Source: Protula sp. h YS-2021 (Eukaryota; Annelida; Polychaeta; Sabellida; Serpulidae). Taken from it: a DNA stretch of 64,000 nucleotides. Below are positions 1 to 9,277 of this stretch, in pieces. The DNA lies in contig OX457034.1 in NCBI GenBank assembly GCA_949752745.1, positions 32,469,544 to 32,533,543 on the forward strand, written 5' to 3'. The notes under the pieces were generated by a model. That model saw only the letters and a list, made by a program, of their open reading frames with translations. It did not search any database and was not told where the DNA came from. The position numbers were made by a program, and so were the translations under genes. Position 1 is the stretch's first letter; the number at the start of each line of letters is the position of its first letter.

Positions 1-114
1 TATAAATAGATTTGTCTATTTCTTAGTGATTGGATGAATGATCAGATCAGTCCTGGAAAAAACTTCACAATAACTATGTAACTGTTTGATATATTTTTTT
101 AAAGTAAACCTTTG

Positions 115-298
115 TAACCATATACATCCTTCATGTTACCAGTTACCAATACAAATATATGTAATGTAAGAAGCTACTAAATTTCAACTTACAATTTAGA
201 TGTTTTCAGCATTTTATTTACAGTAGACTTTGTAAACCTAAATAATTAAAATGTACTTCTATTTCCAGCCGAGTGTGAGATGTGAGAAATAATTCTGG
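115..298 (+). repeat. Possible third, more decayed copy of the internal repeat
   Basis: Weak matches in the same order: taaccatatacatcc (near 116) with the tatatacc landmark, and aaaatgtacttctatttccag (near 249-268) with the gtaaaattnnnnttatttctg landmark. The spacing to copy A is about 165-188 bp. It could be chance similarity in AT-rich DNA. Confidence 0.35.
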
Positions 299-660
299 GG
301 TTACGGTATATACCGCCAACAACTGGAAAAATAAAAATAAATCAAGGGGTAATGTCATTGAATGTGTGATTTGTTTTAAGAACTACAAAAAGATGTATGT
401 ATTCCATAGGTAAAAATTGTAATTTATTTCTGCATACAAACAATATGTATTTGCACCAATTATCAACTCTAAAGAAATCAGGTATTACACATATACCACC
501 GACAAAAATGAAAATCCTGTGACTTTCTCAGTGAATTTGTGATATGGTTCAAGAGCTAGAAAGGAATGTATGTATACCTTTAGTAAAATTTGAACTTTAT
601 TTCTGGATACAAGCAATCGGTAGCTGCAACAAGTATCAACAGAAACAAATCACCAGAAAA
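299..660 (+). repeat. Diverged internal tandem repeat of about 180 bp, two copies
   Basis: Copy A (about 299-481) and copy B (about 482-660) align along their length. Matching landmarks are tataccgccaac (309-320) with tataccaccgac (492-503); aatgtgtgatttg with aatttgtgatatgg; atgtatgtattcc with atgtatgtatacc; gtaaaaattgtaatttattt with gtaaaatttgaactttattt; gcatacaaacaat with ggatacaagcaat; and tatcaactctaaagaaatca with tatcaacagaaacaaatca. The offset drifts from 183 to 173 bp because of indels. The same pair recurs at these offsets in every L and S unit. The divergence between copies A and B is far larger than between units, so this duplication is older than the array. Confidence 0.85.
304..315. 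repeat. 12-bp perfect palindrome cggtatataccg
   Basis: A self-complementary sequence at the start of subrepeat A, present at offset 304-315 in the L and S units I compared. The matching place in subrepeat B (cacatataccac) has lost the symmetry. It could be a protein-binding site or chance. Confidence 0.6.
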
Positions 661-914
661 CATTGATGTAAAAATTCAAAGGTCCAGTACATAATACGGC
701 ATATCCTCGTCTCGGACATTTGTCGTTGTCATGTATCTGCGCCGCATGTCGAATTATGCTGACACAGTTGACGCCCCACTCTAGCGCTATTACTCTTATA
801 TTTATGACTTCCTTAAAATCTAAGCGGTTATTGTTGCAAGATCAAAGATTTCAATTTAGTTCGTTCGTTGCATAGACTGCACATCCTAGCTTTTATTTTA
901 GTGTTAATGCATGT

Positions 915-937
915 TTAACTGGCCAGTCGTTAACTGG
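915..937. repeat. Palindrome and direct-repeat cluster
   Basis: ttaactgg occurs at 915-922 and 930-937. actggccagt (918-927) is a perfect 10-bp palindrome, and ccagt (923-927) can also pair with actgg (933-937) across a 5-base loop. Two alternative hairpins therefore compete. The cluster lies in the part shared by L and S units. Confidence 0.6.
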
Positions 938-1122
938 TCAACCGTCAATGATGGATAATGGATTTACAGACATGTCTTGTTATATTTTCCATGTTGATCA
1001 AACCAACACAGGTTAAACAAGACCCAAACAGTCTGAGAAATCTGATATATTCACAGCAGGTTATATACAATTCCAGTGACATTGAAAAATGGTGTGTAAA
1101 ATTACTGATAGAGAATTGAATT

Positions 1123-1182
1123 GGATAGAGCATTGGTTCGGTAAGCCGAAGGTCCCGAGTTCGACTCCAGCTCGGGGCGGCA
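1123..1182 (+). pseudogene. tRNA-like relic with B-box motif (L1 copy)
   Basis: The stretch starting ggatagagc reads like the last two thirds of a tRNA. It has a D-stem 3' strand (gagc), an A, an anticodon-type arm (ttggt, loop tcggtaa, gccga), a 5-base variable region (aggtc), and gttcgactcc at 1159-1168, which fits the Pol III B-box consensus GWTCRANNC. The positions for an anticodon read GGT, but the base before them is C instead of the near-universal U. The D-stem 5' strand and a 5' acceptor strand are missing, and the T-stem pairs poorly in the canonical register. cccgag and ctcggg can instead pair over an 11-base loop. It is therefore not a functional tRNA gene. A tRNA-derived SINE head is the best reading, with an A-rich tract 234 bp downstream. 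Confidence 0.6.
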
Positions 1183-1415
1183 TGCAGGGAATTGACATTT
1201 GCTCAAATTGCCTTGGCTAAGCAAATACAGTAGATAAGATCACCTATGAAGGAATTTAAAGTTGACGCCCACTTAGCGTTTCAGCCATCCCTTAAAAAAC
1301 ATTTTAGAAAGAAGTTAGTTTGGGCATCGTCCAATGACTTTCTTTATTTGAGTTGCCAAAGTCAATAAAATTATTTATTTTTAAACGATCAAAAGTTTCA
1401 GGGAGTGAACTCTGT

Positions 1416-1443
1416 AAAAAAAAAAAAAACAAAAAAAAAAAAA
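1416..1443 (+). repeat. A-rich tract (A)n-C-(A)n, possible SINE tail
   Basis: In L1 it is 14 A, one C, 13 A. It is the most variable site among long units: 13/11 in L2, L6, L8 and L9; 13/10 in L4 and L5; a T interruption in L3; 4 A, G, 8 A, C, 12 A in L7 and L10; 21 uninterrupted A in L11. Its place downstream of the tRNA-like relic is what a SINE tail would show, but I found no flanking target-site duplication. Confidence 0.6.
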
Positions 1444-1689
1444 CATAGGTTTTGCCTGTAACACTTTGGTCCCTTTTTATTCTATATTGATATTGAATGT
1501 TTCAAGTCAAACCGTAAACAAGAAGAAAAAAGTGTAAGCAACGCCTGTTTTGAAAGATTTACAATGCAGCAATAAATGTTGCAATCACTCACTTTTTCCC
1601 ACACCACAATCCAATTCAGATGGGAAGGTATGTAGTTTATAAACAGGCTCGAGCATCCATACAGATAGTGCTGTGCAGGTTATGGCAGT

Positions 1690-1890
1690 AATACAGTTGG
1701 CTGAAAGTTGGCTCGGGAGTGCGAGGGCGTAAGCGTTCCGGTGTTCTTCGGGACCCGGTGGATCGAGCTGGAACTCGGCTGTAGAAAGGCGAAAGGCGGC
1801 GTAAAACCCGCCCGGTATGCCGAAGCCCCGCCACTGACCAATGCACACTGTGGTTGATCATTGACGGTGGCTGGGGTGGCCGTATATACG
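1690..1890. other. GC-rich island in the long unit
   Basis: This stretch is visibly GC-rich in an otherwise AT-rich unit and contains many CpG dinucleotides. It can form local hairpins, for example ggcgg (1795-1799) with ccgcc (1808-1812) over eight bases. Overlapping minus-strand frames of 84-96 codons cross it, but I recognise no protein family. The segment cgagctggaactcg (1764-1777) is the reverse complement of the tRNA-like T-arm region apart from a 5-base gap. It may be part of another decayed element; its identity is unknown. Confidence 0.5.
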
Positions 1891-2041
1891 TCTGGCAGCA
1901 AGCCATAATATATATCCTGCACTGCACGCTTCACTTTTTGTTTTTTTTTACCTTTGATTATGTTTTATTTTATCCAAGAGGTAGGTTATTGTTTCTACTT
2001 CATACAAAACTTATGCAAGATTTAATCATATTTTATTGCTG

Positions 2042-2051
2042 GTGCATGCAC
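2042..2051. repeat. 10-bp palindrome gtgcatgcac
   Basis: A perfect self-complementary sequence in the L-only part, in otherwise featureless AT-rich DNA. It may be chance. Confidence 0.4.
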
Positions 2052-2150
2052 ATAGAAGGCTCTAGAATATGCACAACAGTATTCCACACTCCTCTAGTAT
2101 CGCTTGTTCAATGCTCTTTCAATCCAACTGGACAATCAAAAGCTGTGCGT

Positions 2151-2186
2151 CTCACACTTCTTGATCTCTCTCACACTGCTTGATCT
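2151..2186 (+). repeat. 19-bp tandem duplication
   Basis: ctcacacttcttgatct (2151-2167) is repeated at 2170-2186 with one mismatch (tt to tg). It is present in the long units only and looks like a small slippage duplication. Confidence 0.75.
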
Positions 2187-3094
2187 CTTCAATCATGGCA
2201 TTCTACCTACGTCAGTTGCAGAGTTACTTCGGGATTGAAGGCACAGAGTACGATCGTTGTACCTTACTAAGATCGAGGATGTATATTCAGACACCGTAAT
2301 ATCATACTGAATTTTACTTCAGGTTTTAAACAAATATTAAGTAGTCTTAAAACTGTTTGATTTTACATACACCGTTTATAAGAGAATGACATTGAAGCAT
2401 TAACTTTGGCCATTTTTTCTATCTTAAACCATTTCAAAGAGAATAAAATACTCAGACAAAAGTACAGATGCTCAATAATCTTTCAGATCAAGGCAGATCG
2501 ATGAACTTTCTAAAATACATAAACCTATTTTATTGCTAAACATTAAAATATCTGCAATAAAGAAAATTTTAATGGTTATAAAAGTAAGATTGTAATGTGT
2601 GGATAAGTTTGTACAGTGTAGCTAAAGTGAAAAGGTGGTAGTAGAATTTGCAAAGTGGGGATACCTGCTTGACCTCTTCCGAGGATCATAATTTTAAAAC
2701 TGATCTATGTGAAAATAAAAGAAGAAAGTTAATTTTCCTTGGAAAATAATAAAAAGTCACATATATTGTACTTGCGATTGAAGAAAAATGGGCACGGTTG
2801 GGGAGAGGAAGAGCAAAGGAAGACGGATGTATGTAAATGTCTTGAGTAATAATGTGAAATAGTGAAAGTGGTTAATTTGGTGGATAGGTTAAATTTTGAA
2901 AGTGGAATATCTTTAAAAGTATTGGTGATAGAGAGACGGGGATTTGACGAGGTGATATGGCGAATATGAATTATGTATGATCCAGTAGTGTTTTTAGGCC
3001 ATTCTGAGCCCTTTAAATTGCACTTTTACAAAGGCAAAGTTTTCTACAGGCGAGTGTTAAATGAATGGTTTTAAGAACAGCGAGATAGTTTTTT
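2187..3094 (+). other. AT-rich right part of the long unit, nothing recognised
   Basis: I see no gene, RNA or element here. Only the last 236 bp (2859-3094) is kept in short units. A run of T residues precedes the next unit start. Confidence 0.6.
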
Positions 3095-6000
3095 TATAAA
3101 TAGATTTGTCTATTTCTTAGTGATTGGATGAATGATCAGATCAGTCCTGGAAAAAACTTCACAATAACTATGTAACTGTTTGATATATTTTTTTAAAGTA
3201 AACCTTTGTAACCATATACATCCTTCATGTTACCAGTTACCAATACAAATATATGTAATGTAAGAAGCTACTAAATTTCAACTTACAATTTAGATGTTTT
3301 CAGCATTTTATTTACAGTAGACTTTGTAAACCTAAATAATTAAAATGTACTTCTATTTCCAGCCGAGTGTGAGATGTGAGAAATAATTCTGGGGTTACGG
3401 TATATACCGCCAACAACTGGAAAAATAAAAATAAATCAAGGGGTAATGTCATTGAATGTGTGATTTGTTTTAAGAACTACAAAAAGATGTATGTATTCCA
3501 TAGGTAAAAATTGTAATTTATTTCTGCATACAAACAATATGTATTTGCACCAATTATCAACTCTAAAGAAATCAGGTATTACACATATACCACCGACAAA
3601 AATGAAAATCCTGTGACTTTCTCAGTGAATTTGTGATATGGTTCAAGAGCTAGAAAGGAATGTATGTATACCTTTAGTAAAATTTGAACTTTATTTCTGG
3701 ATACAAGCAATCGGTAGCTGCAACAAGTATCAACAGAAACAAATCACCAGAAAACATTGATGTAAAAATTCAAAGGTCCAGTACATAATACGGCATATCC
3801 TCGTCTCGGACATTTGTCGTTGTCATGTATCTGCGCCGCATGTCGAATTATGCTGACACAGTTGACGCCCCACTCTAGCGCTATTACTCTTATATTTATG
3901 ACTTCCTTAAAATCTAAGCGGTTATTGTTGCAAGATCAAAGATTTCAATTTAGTTCGTTCGTTGCATAGACTGCACATCCTAGCTTTTATTTTAGTGTTA
4001 ATGCATGTTTAACTGGCCAGTCGTTAACTGGTCAACCGTCAATGATGGATAATGGATTTACAGACATGTCTTGTTATATTTTCCATGTTGATCAAACCAA
4101 CACAGGTTAAACAAGACCCAAACAGTCTGAGAAATCTGATATATTCACAGCAGGTTATATACAATTCCAGTGACATTGAAAAATGGTGTGTAAAATTACT
4201 GATAGAGAATTGAATTGGATAGAGCATTGGTTCGGTAAGCCGAAGGTCCCGAGTTCGACTCCAGCTCGGGGCGGCATGCAGGGAATTGACATTTGCTCAA
4301 ATTGCCTTGGCTAAGCAAATACAGTAGATAAGATCACCTATGAAGGAATTTAAAGTTGACGCCCACTTAGCGTTTCAGCCATCCCTTAAAAAACATTTTA
4401 GAAAGAAGTTAGTTTGGGCATCGTCCAATGACTTTCTTTATTTGAGTTGCCAAAGTCAATAAAATTATTTATTTTTAAACGATCAAAAGTTTCAGGGAGT
4501 GAACTCTGTAAAAAAAAAAAAACAAAAAAAAAAACATAGGTTTTGCCTGTAACACTTTGGTCCCTTTTTATTCTATATTGATATTGAATGTTTCAAGTCA
4601 AACCGTAAACAAGAAGAAAAAAGTGTAAGCAACGCCTGTTTTGAAAGATTTACAATGCAGCAATAAATGTTGCAATCACTCACTTTTTCCCACACCACAA
4701 TCCAATTCAGATGGGAAGGTATGTAGTTTATAAACAGGCTCGAGCATCCATACAGATAGTGCTGTGCAGGTTATGGCAGTAATACAGTTGGCTGAAAGTT
4801 GGCTCGGGAGTGCGAGGGCGTAAGCGTTCCGGTGTTCTTCGGGACCCGGTGGATCGAGCTGGAACTCGGCTGTAGAAAGGCGAAAGGCGGCGTAAAACCC
4901 GCCCGGTATGCCGAAGCCCCGCCACTGACCAATGCACACTGTGGTTGATCATTGACGGTGGCTGGGGTGGCCGTATATACGTCTGGCAGCAAGCCATAAT
5001 ATATATCCTGCACTGCACGCTTCACTTTTTGTTTTTTTTTACCTTTGATTATGTTTTATTTTATCCAAGAGGTAGGTTATTGTTTCTACTTCATACAAAA
5101 CTTATGCAAGATTTAATCATATTTTATTGCTGGTGCATGCACATAGAAGGCTCTAGAATATGCACAACAGTATTCCACACTCCTCTAGTATCGCTTGTTC
5201 AATGCTCTTTCAATCCAACTGGACAATCAAAAGCTGTGCGTCTCACACTTCTTGATCTCTCTCACACTGCTTGATCTCTTCAATCATGGCATTCTACCTA
5301 CGTCAGTTGCAGAGTTACTTCGGGATTGAAGGCACAGAGTACGATCGTTGTACCTTACTAAGATCGAGGATGTATATTCAGACACCGTAATATCATACTG
5401 AATTTTACTTCAGGTTTTAAACAAATATTAAGTAGTCTTAAAACTGTTTGATTTTACATACACCGTTTATAAGAGAATGACATTGAAGCATTAACTTTGG
5501 CCATTTTTTCTATCTTAAACCATTTCAAAGAGAATAAAATACTCAGACAAAAGTACAGATGCTCAATAATCTTTCAGATCAAGGCAGATCGATGAACTTT
5601 CTAAAATACATAAACCTATTTTATTGCTAAACATTAAAATATCTGCAATAAAGAAAATTTTAATGGTTATAAAAGTAAGATTGTAATGTGTGGATAAGTT
5701 TGTACAGTGTAGCTAAAGTGAAAAGGTGGTAGTAGAATTTGCAAAGTGGGGATACCTGCTTGACCTCTTCCGAGGATCATAATTTTAAAACTGATCTATG
5801 TGAAAATAAAAGAAGAAAGTTAATTTTCCTTGGAAAATAATAAAAAGTCACATATATTGTACTTGCGATTGAAGAAAAATGGGCACGGTTGGGGAGAGGA
5901 AGAGCAAAGGAAGACGGATGTATGTAAATGTCTTGAGTAATAATGTGAAATAGTGAAAGTGGTTAATTTGGTGGATAGGTTAAATTTTGAAAGTGGAATA

Positions 6001-6185
6001 TCTTTAAAAGTATTGGTGATAGAGAGACGGGGATTTGACGAGGTGATATGGCGAATATGAATTATGTATGATCCAGTAGTGTTTTTAGGCCATTCTGAGC
6101 CCTTTAAATTGCACTTTTACAAAGGCAAAGTTTTCTACAGGCGAGTGTTAAATGAATGGTTTTAAGAACAGCGAGATAGTTTTTT
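3095..6185 (+). repeat. Long unit L2
   Basis: A 3,091-bp copy. It is nearly identical to L1; the visible difference is a shorter A-rich tract (13 A, C, 11 A) near 4510-4534. Confidence 0.97.
4217..4276 (+). pseudogene. tRNA-like relic, L2 copy
   Basis: No difference from the L1 copy seen. Confidence 0.6.
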
Positions 6186-9100
6186 TATAAATAGATTTGT
6201 CTATTTCTTAGTGATTGGATGAATGATCAGATCAGTCCTGGAAAAAACTTCACAATAACTATGTAACTGTTTGATATATTTTTTTAAAGTAAACCTTTGT
6301 AACCATATACATCCTTCATGTTACCAGTTACCAATACAAATATATGTAATGTAAGAAGCTACTAAATTTCAACTTACAATTTAGATGTTTTCAGCATTTT
6401 ATTTACAGTAGACTTTGTAAACCTAAATAATTAAAATGTACTTCTATTTCCAGCCGAGTGTGAGATGTGAGAAATAATTCTGGGGTTACGGTATATACCG
6501 CCAACAACTGGAAAAATAAAAATAAATCAAGGGGTAATGTCATTGAATGTGTGATTTGTTTTAAGAACTACAAAAAGATGTATGTATTCCATAGGTAAAA
6601 ATTGTAATTTATTTCTGCATACAAACAATATGTATTTGCACCAATTATCAACTCTAAAGAAATCAGGTATTACACATATACCACCGACAAAAATGAAAAT
6701 CCTGTGACTTTCTCAGTGAATTTGTGATATGGTTCAAGAGCTAGAAAGGAATGTATGTATACCTTTAGTAAAATTTGAACTTTATTTCTGGATACAAGCA
6801 ATCGGTAGCTGCAACAAGTATCAACAGAAACAAATCACCAGAAAACATTGATGTAAAAATTCAAAGGTCCAGTACATAATACGGCATATCCTCGTCTCGG
6901 ACATTTGTCGTTGTCATGTATCTGCGCCGCATGTCGAATTATGCTGACACAGTTGACGCCCCACTCTAGCGCTATTACTCTTATATTTATGACTTCCTTA
7001 AAATCTAAGCGGTTATTGTTGCAAGATCAAAGATTTCAATTTAGTTCGTTCGTTGCATAGACTGCACATCCTAGCTTTTATTTTAGTGTTAATGCATGTT
7101 TAACTGGCCAGTCGTTAACTGGTCAACCGTCAATGATGGATAATGGATTTACAGACATGTCTTGTTATATTTTCCATGTTGATCAAACCAACACAGGTTA
7201 AACAAGACCCAAACAGTCTGAGAAATCTGATATATTCACAGCAGGTTATATACAATTCCAGTGACATTGAAAAATGGTGTGTAAAATTACTGATAGAGAA
7301 TTGAATTGGATAGAGCATTGGTTCGGTAAGCCGAAGGTCCCGAGTTCGACTCCAGCTCGGGGCGGCATGCAGGGAATTGACATTTGCTCAAATTGCCTTG
7401 GCTAAGCAAATACAGTAGATAAGATCACCTATGAAGGAATTTAAAGTTGACGCCCACTTAGCGTTTCAGCCATCCCTTAAAAAACATTTTAGAAAGAAGT
7501 TAGTTTGGGCATCGTCCAATGACTTTCTTTATTTGAGTTGCCAAAGTCAATAAAATTATTTATTTTTAAACGATCAAAAGTTTCAGGGAGTGAACTCTGT
7601 AAAAAAAAAAAAACAAAAATAAAAAACATAGGTTTTGCCTGTAACACTTTGGTCCCTTTTTATTCTATATTGATATTGAATGTTTCAAGTCAAACCGTAA
7701 ACAAGAAGAAAAAAGTGTAAGCAACGCCTGTTTTGAAAGATTTACAATGCAGCAATAAATGTTGCAATCACTCACTTTTTCCCACACCACAATCCAATTC
7801 AGATGGGAAGGTATGTAGTTTATAAACAGGCTCGAGCATCCATACAGATAGTGCTGTGCAGGTTATGGCAGTAATACAGTTGGCTGAAAGTTGGCTCGGG
7901 AGTGCGAGGGCGTAAGCGTTCCGGTGTTCTTCGGGACCCGGTGGATCGAGCTGGAACTCGGCTGTAGAAAGGCGAAAGGCGGCGTAAAACCCGCCCGGTA
8001 TGCCGAAGCCCCGCCACTGACCAATGCACACTGTGGTTGATCATTGACGGTGGCTGGGGTGGCCGTATATACGTCTGGCAGCAAGCCATAATATATATCC
8101 TGCACTGCACGCTTCACTTTTTGTTTTTTTTTACCTTTGATTATGTTTTATTTTATCCAAGAGGTAGGTTATTGTTTCTACTTCATACAAAACTTATGCA
8201 AGATTTAATCATATTTTATTGCTGGTGCATGCACATAGAAGGCTCTAGAATATGCACAACAGTATTCCACACTCCTCTAGTATCGCTTGTTCAATGCTCT
8301 TTCAATCCAACTGGACAATCAAAAGCTGTGCGTCTCACACTTCTTGATCTCTCTCACACTGCTTGATCTCTTCAATCATGGCATTCTACCTACGTCAGTT
8401 GCAGAGTTACTTCGGGATTGAAGGCACAGAGTACGATCGTTGTACCTTACTAAGATCGAGGATGTATATTCAGACACCGTAATATCATACTGAATTTTAC
8501 TTCAGGTTTTAAACAAATATTAAGTAGTCTTAAAACTGTTTGATTTTACATACACCGTTTATAAGAGAATGACATTGAAGCATTAACTTTGGCCATTTTT
8601 TCTATCTTAAACCATTTCAAAGAGAATAAAATACTCAGACAAAAGTACAGATGCTCAATAATCTTTCAGATCAAGGCAGATCGATGAACTTTCTAAAATA
8701 CATAAACCTATTTTATTGCTAAACATTAAAATATCTGCAATAAAGAAAATTTTAATGGTTATAAAAGTAAGATTGTAATGTGTGGATAAGTTTGTACAGT
8801 GTAGCTAAAGTGAAAAGGTGGTAGTAGAATTTGCAAAGTGGGGATACCTGCTTGACCTCTTCCGAGGATCATAATTTTAAAACTGATCTATGTGAAAATA
8901 AAAGAAGAAAGTTAATTTTCCTTGGAAAATAATAAAAAGTCACATATATTGTACTTGCGATTGAAGAAAAATGGGCACGGTTGGGGAGAGGAAGAGCAAA
9001 GGAAGACGGATGTATGTAAATGTCTTGAGTAATAATGTGAAATAGTGAAAGTGGTTAATTTGGTGGATAGGTTAAATTTTGAAAGTGGAATATCTTTAAA

Positions 9101-9277
9101 AGTATTGGTGATAGAGAGACGGGGATTTGACGAGGTGATATGGCGAATATGAATTATGTATGATCCAGTAGTGTTTTTAGGCCATTCTGAGCCCTTTAAA
9201 TTGCACTTTTACAAAGGCAAAGTTTTCTACAGGCGAGTGTTAAATGAATGGTTTTAAGAACAGCGAGATAGTTTTTT
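6186..9277 (+). repeat. Long unit L3
   Basis: A 3,092-bp copy. Its A-rich tract (7611-7636) is interrupted by a private T, which opens a 60-codon frame at 7538-7720. That frame exists only because of the tract and is not evidence of a gene. Confidence 0.97.
7308..7367 (+). pseudogene. tRNA-like relic, L3 copy
   Basis: No difference from the L1 copy seen. Confidence 0.6.

Larger units (their letters stand above)
941..1868. repeat. Short inverted repeat spanning about 0.9 kb (long units only)
   Basis: accgtcaatgat at 941-952 is the exact reverse complement of atcattgacggt at 1857-1868. The arms enclose the tRNA-like relic, the A-rich tract and most of the GC-rich island. Only the left arm remains in short units. 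The arms are too short to prove a mobile-element boundary. Confidence 0.4.
1..3094 (+). repeat. Long unit L1 (reference unit)
   Basis: This 3,094-bp copy supplies the offset numbering used throughout. Layout: AT-rich start (1-114), possible degenerate subrepeat (115-298), two diverged subrepeats of about 180 bp (299-660), AT-rich to moderately GC sequence (661-1070, ending at the S junction), tRNA-like relic (1123-1182), AT-rich sequence to an A-rich tract (1416-1443), AT-rich sequence to a GC-rich island (about 1690-1890), AT-rich tail with a 19-bp duplication (2151-2186), and the right segment kept in S units (2859-3094). Its A-rich tract (14 A, C, 13 A) is longer than in L2-L6, which accounts for the extra length. 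No coding gene is supported. Confidence 0.97.

Noticed and set aside
1123..1182. A functional tRNA gene
   Set aside because: The 5' acceptor strand and D-stem 5' strand are missing, U33 is replaced by C, and the T-stem pairs poorly.
1931..1949. T runs as Pol III terminators of a small RNA gene on the plus strand
   Set aside because: T runs are common in this AT-rich unit, and the nearest B-box is about 770 bp upstream with shorter T runs in between.
1585..2183. Open frames of 62-109 codons recurring in the long units, for example minus strand 945-1133 and 1585-1934, plus strand 1854-2183
   Set aside because: They overlap in several frames on both strands, match no protein family I know, are broken by indels in L4, L5 and L11, and recur only because the units are copies. 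I do not call them genes.
1071..2858. The L-only segment as an intact DNA transposon or Helitron
   Set aside because: There are no terminal inverted repeats and no TC start or CTRR end at the junction. A 2-bp duplication is also what a microhomology deletion leaves. No transposase or helicase frame is present.
1..3094. Ribosomal DNA, 5S or histone gene repeat
   Set aside because: I recognise no rRNA, 5S or histone sequence in the unit.
1..3094. CENP-B box marking a centromeric satellite
   Set aside because: I looked for the TTCG....A..CGGG core in the GC-richer parts and found no match. A centromeric role cannot be decided from sequence alone.
7538..7720. 60-codon plus-strand frames in L3, L7 and L10
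   Set aside because: They are open only because of the length and interruptions of the A-rich tract, which encodes runs of lysine. They are absent from the other long units.
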